Source: Strigamia acuminata
Lineage: Eukaryota > Arthropoda > Chilopoda > Geophilomorpha > Linotaeniidae
Length of the DNA: 64,000 nt
Direction of reading: 5' to 3'
Assembly: GCA_949358305.1 (NCBI GenBank)
Contig: OX442321.1
Location: 10,069,605-10,133,604 of the forward strand
Under the pieces are notes generated by a model, which saw nothing but the letters and a program-made list of their open reading frames with translations, was not told the DNA's origin and did no database searches. Below, piece after piece: positions 1-13,400 of this stretch; the stretch's first letter is position 1, and every line of letters begins with the position of its first letter. A program made the position numbers and the translations under genes.

Positions 1-154
1 CACCCCGTAGTCACTCTTGGAGTGAATGTTAAGAAGGCACCACCTGCAGTTTCACCACGAACCCAATGAAATAACAACAACAGCAAAACGAAATTACAAA
101 TTTACTAATTCTAAGAAGCAAAAAAAACCAAATTCAGTCAAATTAGGTCCTTAC

Positions 155-3100
155 CTCGGTGCAAGCGCATCGAATTCATCAAAAAAAATAACCGAAGGAC
201 GTGCAGCTTGAGCCCTAAAAAAAAAAGAAAAATAAAATAAAATAAAATTACCAACACCCACCCACTTTTTTTTTTTTTTATTTCATTTATAATAAACAAG
301 AAATCTTTTTCTTCTTCCAGTCTCTTGTTGCGCGGTTACCGAAAGAAAAAGGAAGTTGGGGAAGTGGAGGTAAAATCAAGAGGCGATTGTGACATCATTA
401 CCCGTAATGAAGTATATGGACAGTGACGTCCAGTGACAATGGACGACTTTGGCATCCCCTAAACTCTTACAAAGCAATCACGCTCTTGAATCAAGCACTT
501 GTGTACGTCAAGAAACGAAGCTAACATTATTTCTTATTATCTGCACCAACAATCTTGTCGGTAAGTTCTGCTTCTACCTTGCGAGGTGGCCAGACAGATG
601 AGATAAAGGCCTCGGCCTACTTCTTTTGTTCCTCTTGTGTTTTTAATGCTACACCTACTAATACATCAATAGGTTTCTTTTCACACCTGTTCAGTCATCA
701 GTTGAGTCAATGTTTGCTTTCCCTTGTGAGACACGCATCAACTTTATTGACGGTTAAGACAAATAAAATAAACTGCAAACAATACCCGAATTAGAACTAT
801 TTTTTAGAAAAAATAAAAACGGCTTAACCTCGTCTTGATTTCTAGATACATGTTTAACTAAAAAAAAAAAAAAATCTTTTTATTGATTTTTTTTGAATGG
901 AAAGAGAGAGAAAGAGAAGGGGCTTTTTATAATAAATCTGTTGAGCAAAATTCCTTTCATAAAACCGTCATATTTGTATATTGAAAAATTCTGAATTTGA
1001 ATGGTTGTTACGCCATTAGCAATGCGATCAATAAAATGAAATATTTTTTTTCGCATTCAGATGAGTTTGTTCCGATAAATCCAATCGGTAAAATATTCAA
1101 AAATGAAACTTTATATACACTCGAAGCCCGACTAAATGAACTGCAAATCAAAGACATTAAAACGAGTAGTCAGTCAATTCGCACGACTCAATCGGAACTG
1201 ACAATTTGGCACGACGGGCTGTGTTTACCCAGAGTTTCGTGATGAAACGGTGCCGTGGCGTAGGCCCGATGTCTTTGCCTGTAATGGGTGGCGAGGGTGA
1301 AGCTTTTGTGTCAACAAACACTCTCCTTCCTCCCACCACAGCACATACACACACACAAGACACACACAAGACACACAAAAGAGCACCAAAACAAGTGATG
1401 GACCGCCATTGTACCCGCACAAAAGAATATCTTCCGTCCCTTCTTTTGCGTCTCTCTTTGAGAAGACCACTCGAGATAAATCCTTGACAGTGGATCAAGT
1501 GTCAACAAGACCCCGTCACGCCACCAACACAAATTGAACCAATAAAGAAACACACGAGCGCAAGAACAAACCCGAAAAAGAAAGAAAGAAAGAAAGAAAA
1601 AAAAGAAAGAAAATCACAAACAAACAGATGCACCTTATAAAACATGAAACCATTTTGAAAATTAAAATACGAAGAAGAAGAAAAAAATTAATTTCTTTAA
1701 GTTTTTTTTTTAATTTCAGTGTTTTTTGTTGAAAATATGGAAAATATAAATTTAAAAGAGAGCGAACAAAAGACGACGCAGTGAAACGGGGTCCAAGAAA
1801 AACACTCGAAAAAGAAGTGGAAACAAAAGCGGAGCGACGACAAAGCCACAATCGCAAAGGAAGAAGCAAAGTGGAATAAAATGAAGAGAAAGAATGGAAA
1901 AAGAGAACACGGGCGCAGTGTGACTATAAAAGGGATGTAAGAATGAGGAGGATGATGGCAGCAGTCTCTCTTTCTCCTTTGCCTTTTCACCAAATAATTC
2001 GTGGGAAATTGCCTACAATTGGAGCAGCAAGCGGCTCCAGATGGAGACAAGAATTGTGTTGGACTGTGGGATTTCTCTTCTCAAGCAGTCTTGCTTCATC
2101 CACCTCCTCCTCCTTCCCCCCCTTCGCCAACTTGCCTGTTTTTTCCTTTCCTCGCTCGCTCTTTTACAGCTTCAGCGTGTGCGAAGAAAAGAGCCGCGTC
2201 TTGTTGTTATTAGCCCCGAGTGTGCATGAATCGAGTGCACAAAAGAACCATTTTCATTTGGCACTAACAAAACGAGCCAACTCAACGCATGCACGAGTGC
2301 AATTACTTTGCCAAAAAGCACTTTTCTCTCCTCCAATCCAAGGGCGAAAAGAAAGTGTTTGCAAGAAGCTCTTTTCATACAAGAGAAGCAAAAGTAATGT
2401 CGAGCTAACTCGCTTCATTCTACTGTCTTTTGTAGGCTCCTGGTTTCCAATATTCAAACAAGAGAAAGAACAGAGCACAGATGCCTACCGTATCTTCATT
2501 TTTTACCATTTGTTCCTACCACAATAAAAACTTTGTAAAGACGTCAGTGTGATTGCATTTGACGCTAGAACAATTCGCTTGAAAAAGAAAAGAAAATAAA
2601 ATGGATAGGAAAAAGGAAAAAGGAACAAGGAACGAGGAACAAGGGAACGGGCTGGCGAGGAGAGTCCAAATTCAATCGCAAGCCAACTTCTAAACACATC
2701 TCGACAGCAAAATCAAGACGCCCATTGTGCTCTAATGAAGGACACTTTTTCTTTCCGACGCATTCAACTTCTCTCCTGCTTTTACAATCCTCCTCCCACA
2801 CCCATCTAATTCAATTATTTTAATTTATAGACACACAAGCGACGTGCAAAACGGAAAAGAAAACACGACTTTACCTTAAGAATAAATCCCGAACGGCTTG
2901 CTCGCTCGCACCAATGTATTTAGACAGTAATTCAGGACCCTACAATTCAATTCCATTGAAATTTTTTTTTTTTTTTTTTTTACATTTTAATTTTATAAAT
3001 CACCTTAATGCTAATGAAGTTTAACGAGCTTTCCTTTGCAACTATCGATGCCAACAGCGTCTTCCCAGTCCCGGGTGGCCCGTAGAGTAAAACTCCAGAA

Positions 3101-6100
3101 GATAATTGGAGAGGCAAATTGGCGAAAAGCTTTGGATATTTCGTGGGCCACAAAAAAATTTCGCGTAAAACCTTTTTCACTTCGTCCAATCCCCCTACGT
3201 CGTGCCAGCTCTTCCCGTTCTCCCCATGACAACTCATTCCTTTCAAAGCCGACGGAGTGAATCCATCGAGGGCGCATTCAAAATCCGATTGATCCAAAAC
3301 GACGTTAGGACAATCTGTTCCTGTAAAACAAATTTACAACCTCGAATAATTTCATTAGGTACTTTCAAAGACTAATTTCCACGTACTTAGCCTCGCGCAA
3401 GCTGAATGCACCGCTCGGTCCAAAACCAACCTCAAATCTCGAGCGACGCCGCCCTCCAATCGAGCGGCTATTTCGTTTAAATTTATTGCTTTCAAACATG
3501 CATCCGAGTCAAATGGAGACTCGCATACAATCTTATGTAAGACTTCGCTCCTCTTTCCTTCATCCAGGGCTGGAACAGTGATTGTTTTGTGGAAAAAATG
3601 GCGGCCTTTAGGGTTAGTTAAAATCGGGTGAAGTGATTGTTTGGATGCAGCCGTGACTAATAAAGTGACTTGTGAGGAAATCATAGACGAAGTCAGTTTA
3701 AAAAGTGCTGAAATTAAGTTAAAATTATTTTTATATATATATATTTTTTTACATTCTAAAATATTAAAATATAAAAACCTTGAGCAACACGTTCTGAATG
3801 TGCATTAGCGGCGTTATCTTCAATCGACGATGTAGATCCACAAATTACATCCAAATCATCCAATAGTAAGATAGACGGGGCTCTAAACTTTGCTTCCGCT
3901 AGTTTTTTTTGCCAATCATCGTAAATATTTTCTACTCTTTTGCCTAAACGACAGAAAAAAAAAACGAAAAAATATTTATATTTTGTATGAATTTGGCATT
4001 TAAACTTTCTGAAAGCACTTTTTCCAGGGATTTAAGGGGATTCGAAACCTTATTCTCCAATTACACTAAACTAAATTAAAATTCAACTTCTTCCGTTCTA
4101 TTTTTAAGGAAAAAAAAAATTTTAATCATAAAAAATTTTTTTTTTTTAATGATTAAAAAAAATAAAGAAGGGGAGGGGATTCTTTTCATAGCAAAAGAAG
4201 GCAGTTTTAGTCGTTGCCTTCCTTGTTAATTAAGGTCCTCGCGTTCGACAAATAATTAATCCCATATTGTTCGTCGATGAACAAAACAACGGCGGCCACA
4301 ATTGATTTCCAACAACAACAGCCCCAACTTGCGGAGCCCCACCAAACACAAAGCAGAGTAAAAATCAATTTGCAGGAGAAGCCACCACTAAAAGAACGCT
4401 AAAAGTTCTGTCAAATGAGATAAGAACATGTTAATTTGCTGCGAGGGCGTGGGAGAGATTCCACTTTTTTCGAGTTACAAAAATATCAAAAGAAAAAAAT
4501 TGGCCCCCGCAAATTCCATTTCAAAATTTCAAATACATTACAGTGGCCCCATCGACGGTTCATTCATTGTAATAATGACACCACGAGATTTATAATTAAA
4601 AAAATATCTAAATCATTTAGCAAATTTAAAAAAAAAAAATTTAAAATTCAAAAATCCTTTATTCATTCATTCATTCATTCATTCGACGATGTGTGGCCAA
4701 AGAGTTAATGAGGATGAAGCAGGAGTTGCCTTTTGTCTTTCGACACAATCGCATCCATTTATTGAGCTTCTCTAGCTTGCAGCTTGGTTTCTCTAGCAGG
4801 CAATTAACCCCTTGAACCCGCTAAGAAATTGCAGCCAAACTCGGCCAATTGGGAGAAGAGCTCATGTTCAAAATTGAGTATCAAAACAAAAAAAAGACAT
4901 TAATACAACAAAGATAAAACGTAAACACAATATTTATGCTCAAATTAGACGCTTTCTTTTCCAATTCGCGCGAAACCTCATAGAAAATTTACCTTTTTGC
5001 ATTTTGCAATTGTTTTCATTAACGTAAACCCAAAAAGGACTGCGGGATAATTGTCCGCAAATGGCTCTTGCGACGCTCGTCTTTCCCGATCCGCGACTAC
5101 CGGTCACGAGTAAAGCGCCCGACTTATCGCAACAAGAATTTCCAAGAGCTGCGGATAAATAACCCAAACCAAGCGACAGCCGCATAAACTCCACTCCTGA
5201 TTGGATTTCCATCAAAACGCCTCTGAAAAATATTTAGAACAAAAAATAAAAATAAAAAACAAAAAACAAAAAATAAAATAAATTAACCAACTCATTTTGT
5301 GTCTCTTTAACCCCGTTACAGTAAAGCCAATTATCTTTAGAATTAGGATCTTTTCTTCTTTATATTTCATCTTTCTCTTCTTTTTTTTTTTGTTCAGATT
5401 TCTGATAAACACTATACGTGCGCACTGAGTCGCGCAACCCCGTTTTGAATTCCCACTAAGTCGAAAGGAAAGAAAAAAAGAAGAGAGGAGGGGGATTTTA
5501 ATTTCCGCATTTCTGACTCCGACACATCGGATGACACGACAACAAATGCAAAATCAGATATGCTACCAAAAAATCTTCCTGCCCAACCCTTTACTCGGCT
5601 CGGTGCTGCGCGTTCTTCCTGCCGAAATGCCAAAAAATAGAGATCAAATCTCCCGCTTAACGTTCCGGTAGAGAATAAAACAAAATGTCAAACGCCACTT
5701 TTGAGTTTTTCAGGTTTCGAGTGAAAAAAATGCATTTCTTACCCTAGTGAATCTGTTTTATCAAGAACAAAGGGAGGATTTAATTTTTGGACGTGCGAAA
5801 ATTGGGGAAGTTGGATGTCACCGCCAGATTTCGCCAACTCCACAGCTCGCACACCGTGAAGGACGGATCCTTTTACATTACTTGCATCGAACACCACGAC
5901 AGAAGACGACGAGATGTTATTAAAAGATAACAAGACGTCGAAGGAATTCCCTAAAATATAATATCCAATGTTTATTAATAAACGATCGATGTTTGCTCCC
6001 ATTTTTATTATCAATTAGAACAACTATTGATTAGAAAATATAGTTTTAACCGAATTATCTTTTTACTCACCTTTGAATTTCAATGACAGCATAGTTCCAT

Positions 6101-7745
6101 TATTTGCCACCAGAGGGACACAGTGACTTGACATGCTCTCCAAAACGTTTTCTACAGCGACTAATATTTCCCCCGATTTAACTAATTCTTCAAACTGAAA
6201 ATGAAAATTTTAACAAATGAGAATGAGATATTTTTGTCGCTAACTTACATCGTAATTTAGTGGATGAATTGACACGGAAACCGGTTGTTTTGGTTTTGAA
6301 AATCGAGCTTCGAGCCTCACTCTGCTCGATACTTCAAGCCCGAAATGTCTGCGAAGGGAATTGGGAATAAAGCAAAAAGCATTGTTCTTCGGTACATTTG
6401 GCCAGTGAGAACTCAATGAACTCGATCGATCAATCAACACGACTTTCACAAAGCAACAAAACACACTTGATATTTGTTTCTCCCTATTCGATTTGTTGTT
6501 TGAATTTTTCGAATTCATCTCCCGCTCTTTTTTCTTTTCCATCATTTCAGGCGAGAAAATCTTGACGAGACGACATATAAAATACGTGGGAAAAGCAGCC
6601 ACGTTTAAACTTTTTGGTAGACTATCGGTGAAAATATAAACATTCGTTGGCTGTCGCAGTAATATTTGAATTTCCGGCTGCTCAATTTTGTCAAAGTTTA
6701 TGTCTGGAATTGGATTCACCCGAAACGACGCATTAAACTCGAATGGAGTCGTAAGATCATTCGCCAGTTTATCCGATTCAACATTTCTTTTCGTACTAAG
6801 TGAGGTGGGATTTGATTCTTCGGTGTTATAAATAATTTCCGAAAATTGTACGATGCATTTTACCATCCAATTTAAAATTCCGCTCGAATTTCGGCTTTCC
6901 GTGTCATTTTGTTTAGATATCAAATCGGATTGCGAATTATTTTCAAGTTGGGCGTTTGTTTGAACCGTCGAATTAATTCTATTCGTTGAAATTCCATTTT
7001 CTTCATCATTTGATGTTGTTTCCAAACTATCTTGCACATAGATTTCAGTCAACTCCACTAGCAAACCAACATGGGATGCAACCGATAACCGAACTAAAAT
7101 CCAAATAAATCCAAATTAAAATTCTAGAAAGAAAAAGAAAAAATTCACCATTATTTCTCGACTTACCAACCCTTAAATGCACAATAACCGATTTGTTTAT
7201 CCATACTGGCATCACTTGATTTTTCCATACAACACGAGTCTGATTAAGCAACTGGTTCTGGACTAAATCGGCATTTAATTCCTACATTAAATAAAAATAG
7301 CAATATTCATTGACAATTGTCATTCGGTTACATTAAACTGGCTTACAATTATTTCCAAATCTTGCTGACTTAGGGGTTTAACCCATACTCGCTCACTAAT
7401 TGGAATATTATTTAATTCTTTTATTAGCACTTGTTCTCCATGCCTAATATTTAATTTCTTCGCATAATGTCCACTGATTTCTACGACATCACAATCGAGT
7501 ACATTGTCCCGTTGCTTAGTTCTTTCACCTGACCACGTGAAATATGCTTTTTGCACATCTCCAAACTCTATTTCAAACACCTGAAAAACAACAATAAAAC
7601 ATTACTAGACAATTTCTTTTGATCGAGTGATAAATTTTAGTTTCCGTACTGTTTGTTCGCTCTGTGATGTCCATGAAGCAGGAATACCAATAAAACATGT
7701 TTTTTTCGAAGAACACTGAACTATAGCTGCTCTCTGAACTTCCAT
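155..7745 (-). CDS. PEX1: PEX1, peroxisome biogenesis AAA-ATPase (partial, 3' end off left edge)
   Basis: PEX1 pairs with PEX6 at the peroxisome membrane and extracts ubiquitinated PEX5 for recycling. Twelve exons are joined on the minus strand with consistent phase: 7745-7650, 7580-7347, 7281-7167, 7093-6249, 6194-6071, 5950-5743, 5222-4993, 3943-3779, 3707-3387, 3320-3004, 2939-2875, 214-155, about 927 codons so far (human PEX1 is 1283). Seen: the PEX1-type N-domain (exons 1-3), D1 with Walker [10 protein letters not shown] and Walker B LLLDDLDV, and D2 with [26 protein letters not shown] and Walker B IFFDEFD. The start ATG at 7745 opens a conserved N-terminus. The last visible exon sits across a 2.66-kb intron, far longer than the others. 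Bases 1 to about 45 may hold the start of the next exon, but its acceptor is unclear. Exon 8 has a weak donor (GTTTTT). Confidence 0.95.
215..2874. other. long PEX1 intron, low-complexity, no gene recognised
   Basis: Intron between the PEX1 exons that carry the sensor region and Walker B of D2. It contains A-runs, GA-rich tracts (about 1570-1720), an ACACA/AGACACACA tract near 1345-1380 and T/C-rich stretches. Several open frames of 60-190 codons exist on both strands, but none has recognisable motifs or splice structure. Confidence 0.6.
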
Positions 7746-8064
7746 TCGTTAATTTGGGTTTTTAATAAGTAAACTTCAGAGTGGAGAAGGGCATGATGAA
7801 AGCGTGTGATTTTGCACATGGGTGAGATCAGCGCCACCAATAGGCGCTCTCCTTCCTGTCGGCCAACTACGTCGCTCGTCTGTTGATGCTAACAGATGGC
7901 GCGAAGTTCAATTTAACATCGCCGTGCGGCAGTAAGTATAATCTTTGTAATAATTTATGTAATTTTTTCTGTAAAAAATGGAAATGAATAATTCTAGTTT
8001 TTGGTTTTCTGCTTACAAAGACTTACAAAATCAAAAAACGTGTTTTTCAACAGCGAAAGTGAAC
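7746..8064. promoter_or_regulatory. putative divergent promoter between PEX1 and a decayed plus-strand gene
   Basis: Short spacer between the PEX1 ATG (minus) and the plus-strand start at 8065. On the plus strand a donor (GTAAGT) at 7932 and an acceptor (TTTTTCAACAG) ending at 8053 suggest a 5' UTR intron. The segment 7805-7930 is less AT-rich than its surroundings. Promoter function is inference from position. Confidence 0.4.
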
Positions 8065-8481
8065 ATGCCTCGTTCCTCTAATGACCTGTCCGAGAAATCT
8101 TAGTAATCCCGAACAAAGTTCAAAAGTTGAAATGGAAGCATCCGAAAAATCAAATAAAACTTTAGGAGAACAGTTGGATTTTTTCGTTAAAGAGAATTCC
8201 TCTTTAGCCCAGGACTAGACTGGGAACAAATTTAGTACCTGGAAATCTGGACAGGTCGGGCCATGGAAACAAATTTATGCTGGGGATGGATAGATCGGGC
8301 CACAAGAAAAGGAAAAAAAATTCACAGCGTCATAGGTCATCGGGAAATTCACCGTATCCCGCCGGGCCAGTCCAGCACGGCTAGACACCAAAAATGCAGA
8401 ATTAAACACAAGTTGAGAGCGAGTAAAGATGAGTGTGCGCGGAAAACCAGTGAGTTGGAAAGCCTTAAGCAAGATAAATAA
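8065..8481 (+). pseudogene. decayed small gene, probably coiled-coil, interrupted by a hAT-type miniature element
   Basis: Downstream of a plausible 5' UTR intron, an ATG (8065) opens a frame that stops after 12 codons. Shifting by one base gives an open stretch rich in Glu, Lys and Ser, including EQLDFFVKENSSLA, which runs into a transposon insertion at 8210. After the insertion a charged stretch (KHKLRASKDECARK, SELESLKQDK) stays open to a TAA at 8479. The amphipathic, charged composition suggests a short coiled-coil protein. I do not recognise the family. The frameshift plus the insertion make it a likely pseudogene, sharing the PEX1 promoter region. It could instead be a chance open stretch. 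Confidence 0.4.
8210..8380. mobile_element. hAT-type miniature element (family also at 50302-50457)
   Basis: Begins CAGGACTAGACTGGGAAC and ends GGGCCAGTCCAGCACGG, imperfect inverted ends. It is clearly related to the better-preserved copy at 50302-50457, which lies in the opposite orientation and has an 8-bp target duplication. Here the flanking 8-mers do not match convincingly, so this copy is older or rearranged. It carries no coding capacity. Confidence 0.6.
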
Positions 8482-8765
8482 AGCAGCTGAAGGAAAACTT
8501 GAAAAGTATTTAGCATAAAATTTTTATTTTATAAAAAAATATAATTTATATTTTTATTTAGTTATTTTAGTAATCCAGGAAGTGATGCCAAATGGGACTG
8601 ATTAAAGTGATTTAATTTTAGCATGCACAAGTGTGTGCCCAACTTGAATAAAACAGCAAAATTTGTAATGGACTGATTAAACAGATTAAATAAACACTTT
8701 AATAAAACACTATAAAATTTAATCTATTTTAATGTTAATTATTTTATAAAAATATAATGTATATC
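8482..8765. other. AT-rich spacer, nothing recognised
   Basis: AT-rich sequence between the decayed gene and the next transposon. It shows short internal similarity (TTTAAT/GACTGATTAAA motifs around 8597-8690) but no coding or structural signal I can support. Confidence 0.4.
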
Positions 8766-9057
8766 CAAGGGTCTACAACCTGCGGTACAGGATCTATGAA
8801 TGCGGCACAACACATTTACTTAAAACATTAAGAGATTTTTTTAGACTCTAGTGTTTAGTTTCATTGGATTGGATAGTAAACAGCATTAAAATAACAACAA
8901 TTTTTTTTTTATGAAAATAAACTTTTTTTTAACATGAAAACCTTATTTCAGGAATTGATAAAATAAAATTGTTCTTGTTTGTATTTCATGTACGGCCCAA
9001 GACAATTCCTTTTTTTCCAATGTGGCCCAGGAGAGCCAAAAGGTTGGACACTCCTGC
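8766..9057. mobile_element. hAT-type miniature element with 8-bp target duplication TGTATATC
   Basis: The 292-bp segment is flanked on both sides by TGTATATC (8758-8765 and 9058-9065). Its ends carry the degraded hAT-like inverted motifs seen in many animal genomes: GTCTACAACCTGCGG on the left and GGTTGGACACTCCTG on the right. There is no transposase frame. It sits just past the stop codon of the Copia-disrupted transporter gene. Confidence 0.75.
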
Positions 9058-9632
9058 TGTATATCATACACAAAATAAATATACTATGGAATCCAATTTG
9101 TCTCTGTCACAAAGCTGGAATGGATATTTTTTCTTAAACGAGTAAAAAATAATGCAAAAAGCATTATAGCTGCTGCGTATGAAGAACTGCTAGCCATTCC
9201 TAATGCTCCTGAATACGATTTTGTAATGTCAATAATCGCTCCTGCAATCGGAGTGCTAATGATGGAACCTAAACCCCCAAAAGCACCGCAAAAAGCCAAA
9301 GCAATAAGAAAAATGTCATTGCTATACAAACAACACGGAACAATATAAAACAGTCCATTGGCGCATCCACTTGCGCAACCGAAAAAAAAACTTATCAAAA
9401 TTAAAGTTAAACCTGTCTGCGTCACAGTCAGTTGTAAAAGCAGTAAAGAACCGCACAACAAATGAGTACATGCGAATAACAAGACAATATTTATCCGACG
9501 CCATGATGGTAAAATCCCGCTACAAAGCCGTCCCACAATATCCCCCGCACCGAATGCTATTAAGGCCGCCGAGAAATGTTCTGTCAAGCGACGTACATTT
9601 ACAAAATCTTTGTACAATATAACATAAGTGAC

Positions 9633-9637
9633 GTAAC
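9633..9637. repeat. Copia target-site duplication, left (GTAAC)
   Basis: GTAAC directly precedes the 5' LTR and recurs at 14731-14735 directly after the 3' LTR. A 5-bp duplication is typical of Copia integrase. Confidence 0.9.
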
Positions 9638-9860
9638 TGTTGAATGTTATTGAGTTAATGCGTATACTCAGTATTGTCATGTTTAATTTTGATGCCGACA
9701 GAGGTCGCATATTGTAAGTGTACGTCAAGATGACGTTTTTTCTGGATTCGACCTTACTAGGCCGTATTCAATGTCAGATGTAATTGACACGTTGCACCGA
9801 ATAAATGCACATTGTTAAGTTTTCCTTTAAATCGTCTGGATTATTTAACACCAACCAACA
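9638..9860 (+). repeat. Copia 5' LTR
   Basis: 223 bp, TGTTGAATG to ACCAACCAACA, identical to 14508-14730. Promoter and polyadenylation signals should lie inside by family knowledge. Confidence 0.95.
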
Positions 9861-9861
9861 G

Positions 9862-9872
9862 TGGTAGCAGAG
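9862..9872 (+). other. Copia primer-binding site, initiator-Met tRNA type
   Basis: TGGTAGCAGAG lies one base after the 5' LTR. It is complementary to the 3' end of animal initiator methionine tRNA (…CUCUGCUACCA). Beyond this 11-base core the match stops. Confidence 0.75.
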
Positions 9873-10403
9873 AGGGTGGTTACGGATTATCGGCGATATC
9901 TGAGAAGAAACAACAATTGGAATTAGCGAGAGAGTTCCCGACGGTGAAAAACCACGCCGCAAGTGGTTCCGAGTGTGCCAAGGAAATAAAAGGCACCGTA
10001 AAAGCTAAGTTATCAATTGCTTGTCTTTAAATAACAGAATCGTTGATAAGGTTCTGTTTTCAGAATTCAATTATTCGTAAATAATCACCCGGAAACGTCC
10101 GACGAGCGTTTAGACAACACGTCGTCGAGACAAAGCGTGCATTTGGTTGAAACGTCGTAGCAACGTCGCAGCCACACGGGGTTTAACGAGCGGAATCGAT
10201 TAGGAATCGTAAACGTCGCTGAAACGTTCGGAAACGTGTGACGACAGCCGCCATTACCGTGTAACGAGGAGAATCAACGTTGGAAACGAAATTCCGTTGT
10301 GCCCAGGTTCTAAAGCGGCACAATAACAGCTAAGTATAATACTTTTTAGCTGTGAAACGTGAAATTTGATTCGCTCTATTATTGTTAGGTTTTTTGAGTA
10401 ACA

Positions 10404-13400
10404 ATGGCCGCGCAAGACAGTGGTTTAGGCAACATTGGCAGCATTGAAAAGCTGAATAATAAGAACTTCTTTCTCTGGCGAATGAGAGTTCGAGGAATTC
10501 TCAAAGTAAAGGAAGTTTGGCAAGCTGCTATAATTGGGGATGCACCACCTGTTCCAGTAGTAGGGGCAGACGATTTTGCAGCAGCGACAGTTCTTTGGGA
10601 TGCATGGGTCAAGAAAAACGACCAAGCACTGACAATTATCGCTCTCACTCTCTCATCTGAGCAGGCTATGCGGTATAGCAACGAGGAAAACGCCAAAACA
10701 CTGTGGGCCAAAATAGAAGCTCACATGGCGGGCCGCGCGCAGCGTCAACAAATTACGTGTACGTTTGAACTTTCCCGGATCAAGATGACTAAGACGGAGG
10801 ATATTGACACGTACATTGACAGGGCTGAAGCACTGTCAACCAAGGTCGCTGAATTAGGAAAGGTTTTGACGCCAGAAGAAGTCGGATTCTATGTTTTAAA
10901 TGACACGAGGCCAGAATACGAACAGACAGTAAGAGCATTAAATGCGATTGCCGATTTAACTTTGGAAGAAATCCGGGCGCAATTAAAAATCGAAGAGGAA
11001 AGGATTCGAAGGAAATCGGGAGACGATTACCAGGGCAATGCTACTGAGAAGGCTTTTAAAGCCAAAAACAAAAAGGGCTCATTTACATGCTTCAATTGTG
11101 GCAAACCCGGGCATTTTGCTAGAGATTGCTGGCGACCGAAAAAGGACAAGCAAGAAAAAGAACGACAGGAACCAAGTCAAAAAGTGACTGGACGTAGCCG
11201 TGCGAAAGGGAAGAATCAGGCGTCATTAGCGATGAAGCGAGAGAGCGAAGATGAATTCGAATTCACCTTTCTTGCCGAAGAAGAAGCGAAAGAAGATAAG
11301 GAATGTACTTTTTCGTGGGATTGGCTCCTGGATTCCGGCGCATCTAGTCACATGACGTCTCAAAAGGGAGTCATAAACGAATTGGAACAAGACACCCAGA
11401 GTATAGGTTTAGCCGGCAAAGGCATCAAGTTGGAGTCGGAGGGTAAAGGAAATGTGGTAATTGAAACACAAACCGGAAAATTGAAATTGACGGAAGTGTT
11501 ATACGTGCCCGAACTTAAAACACAGTTGCTCTCCGTGCCGAAAATTGTGGATAACGGCTACAGGGTTCTCTTTACGAGCGAATTAGCCTATATTATTGAT
11601 GAGCAAAATAAAAAGAAAATTAAAATTCAACGCAAGGGCAATAGCTATATCCTGCAAGGAACCAATGGGCAGGCCAAACAAGAAGTCAATTTAGTCACGC
11701 AAGAGATGTGGCACCGCCGTTTAGCCCATGTCAACTATCAGACTTTGAATGAAATGCGACGCGACAACATGGTGCGTGGTTTGGATATGCCGAAGAAAAT
11801 TCCAGTAGAAGTTTGTCAATCATGCATTGCAGGCAAGATGGCGGCCCAACCTTTTGAATCGGTACTGAGTCAACAATCGTCGAGAGTATTTGAGTTGTTG
11901 CACATCGACCTAATGGGGCCGATAAATCCATCAACGTATTCGGACGGGAGCTACACATTGACGATGGTTGACGATTTCAGCCGCAAGATTTTCGTCCGAA
12001 TCCTACAAACGAAGGCAGAAACTTCTCGCATATTACAGGAATTTATTCTTCAACAAGAGCGCCAAAAGGAACATAAATTGAAACGTGTTAGAAGCGACAA
12101 CGGCGGAGAATTTATAGCCAATACGCTGAATGTTTTCTTCAAGAAGAAGGGAATTAAACATGAATTAACCACGCCCCACGCGCCCCAGAGCAACGCCATA
12201 GCAGAAAGAGCCAACAGAACCATTATGGAGGCAACAAGGACATTGATTTTAGATTCGAAGCTGCCAAAACGTTTTTGGGGCGAGGCGCTGCATGTCGCAG
12301 TATTAGGAAGAAATTACTGCAAGTCGTCCTTCCACGGCAAATCTCCGGAACAAGTATGGACAGGAAGGACCCCGACAGTTAAGTATTTAAGAAGATTTGG
12401 CTGTCAGGCACATGTTCTCAAAGCAAAAATTCACCAAACCAAGTTGGATTCAAAAACCACATTAGGGATTTTTGTGGGATATTCTCTCAAACGCAAGGCG
12501 TACCGAATATATATGCCTGAAGTGTACAAAATATTAGAAGCCAGAAATGTAAAATTTAATGAGGAAATCTTGGGATATAAATTATTATCACAAGCTCAAC
12601 TCGATGAAGATAAAGAAGACGAGGTAGACATTGATATTTCGCCCTCAAAACCTCAAGAGGACGATGTTCCACAGCCAGAAAGTGACCCCTCATCCGTATA
12701 TTCGTCGGCGGAATCCGAGAGCGAAACGAGTTCGGAAGAAGAGCTCCCGCCCCCGCGGAAAGTGGGACGACCGAAAGGAACAACCAAGGACAACATCGCA
12801 GAACGCAAAAGGAAGTTATCCGAAGCCGAGAAGAACCAAGCAGCGGGTTTCGGTTTCAGACGTTCGAAGCGTACGCAGGAATCTCAACAAAAGAAGCCGA
12901 AAGCACACACAGCTTATCTGGCTTACCAAGCGCCCAAATCTTATAAAGAAGCCATGACATCTGCGCAAAGAACAAAGTGGCAGCGCGCGATGGATGAAGA
13001 AATGGCATCAATGAAAGAACACGAGGTTTGGGAAACTGTAGACTTACCAGAAGACGAGTGTACTGTCAAATCGAAATGGGTCTTTACAATTAAGACAAAC
13101 AAGCAGAGAAACATTGAACGGTACAAAGCGCGATTAGTCGCTACAGGTTATTCACAGCGACCCGGCATTGACTTTGATGAAACATATTCACCGGTAATTC
13201 GGATAGAAACACTAAGAATGCTCATAAATATCGCAGCCAAATTGGGATTAACATTAGAGCAACACGACGTAAAAACTGCTTACTTGCACGGACGGTTGGA
13301 TAAAGTCATCTTTATGCTAGAGCCAGAAGGATACAAGAGTAAGAAAAAACGCAAAGTATGCAGGCTCTTGAAAAGCATCTACGGGCTCAAGCAGAGCGGT

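Noticed and set aside
1943-2527. 194-codon plus-strand open frame in the long PEX1 intron
   Set aside because: Composition is Ser/Phe/Leu-rich from T/C-rich DNA; no domain, no splice partners, lies in an intron of the opposite strand.
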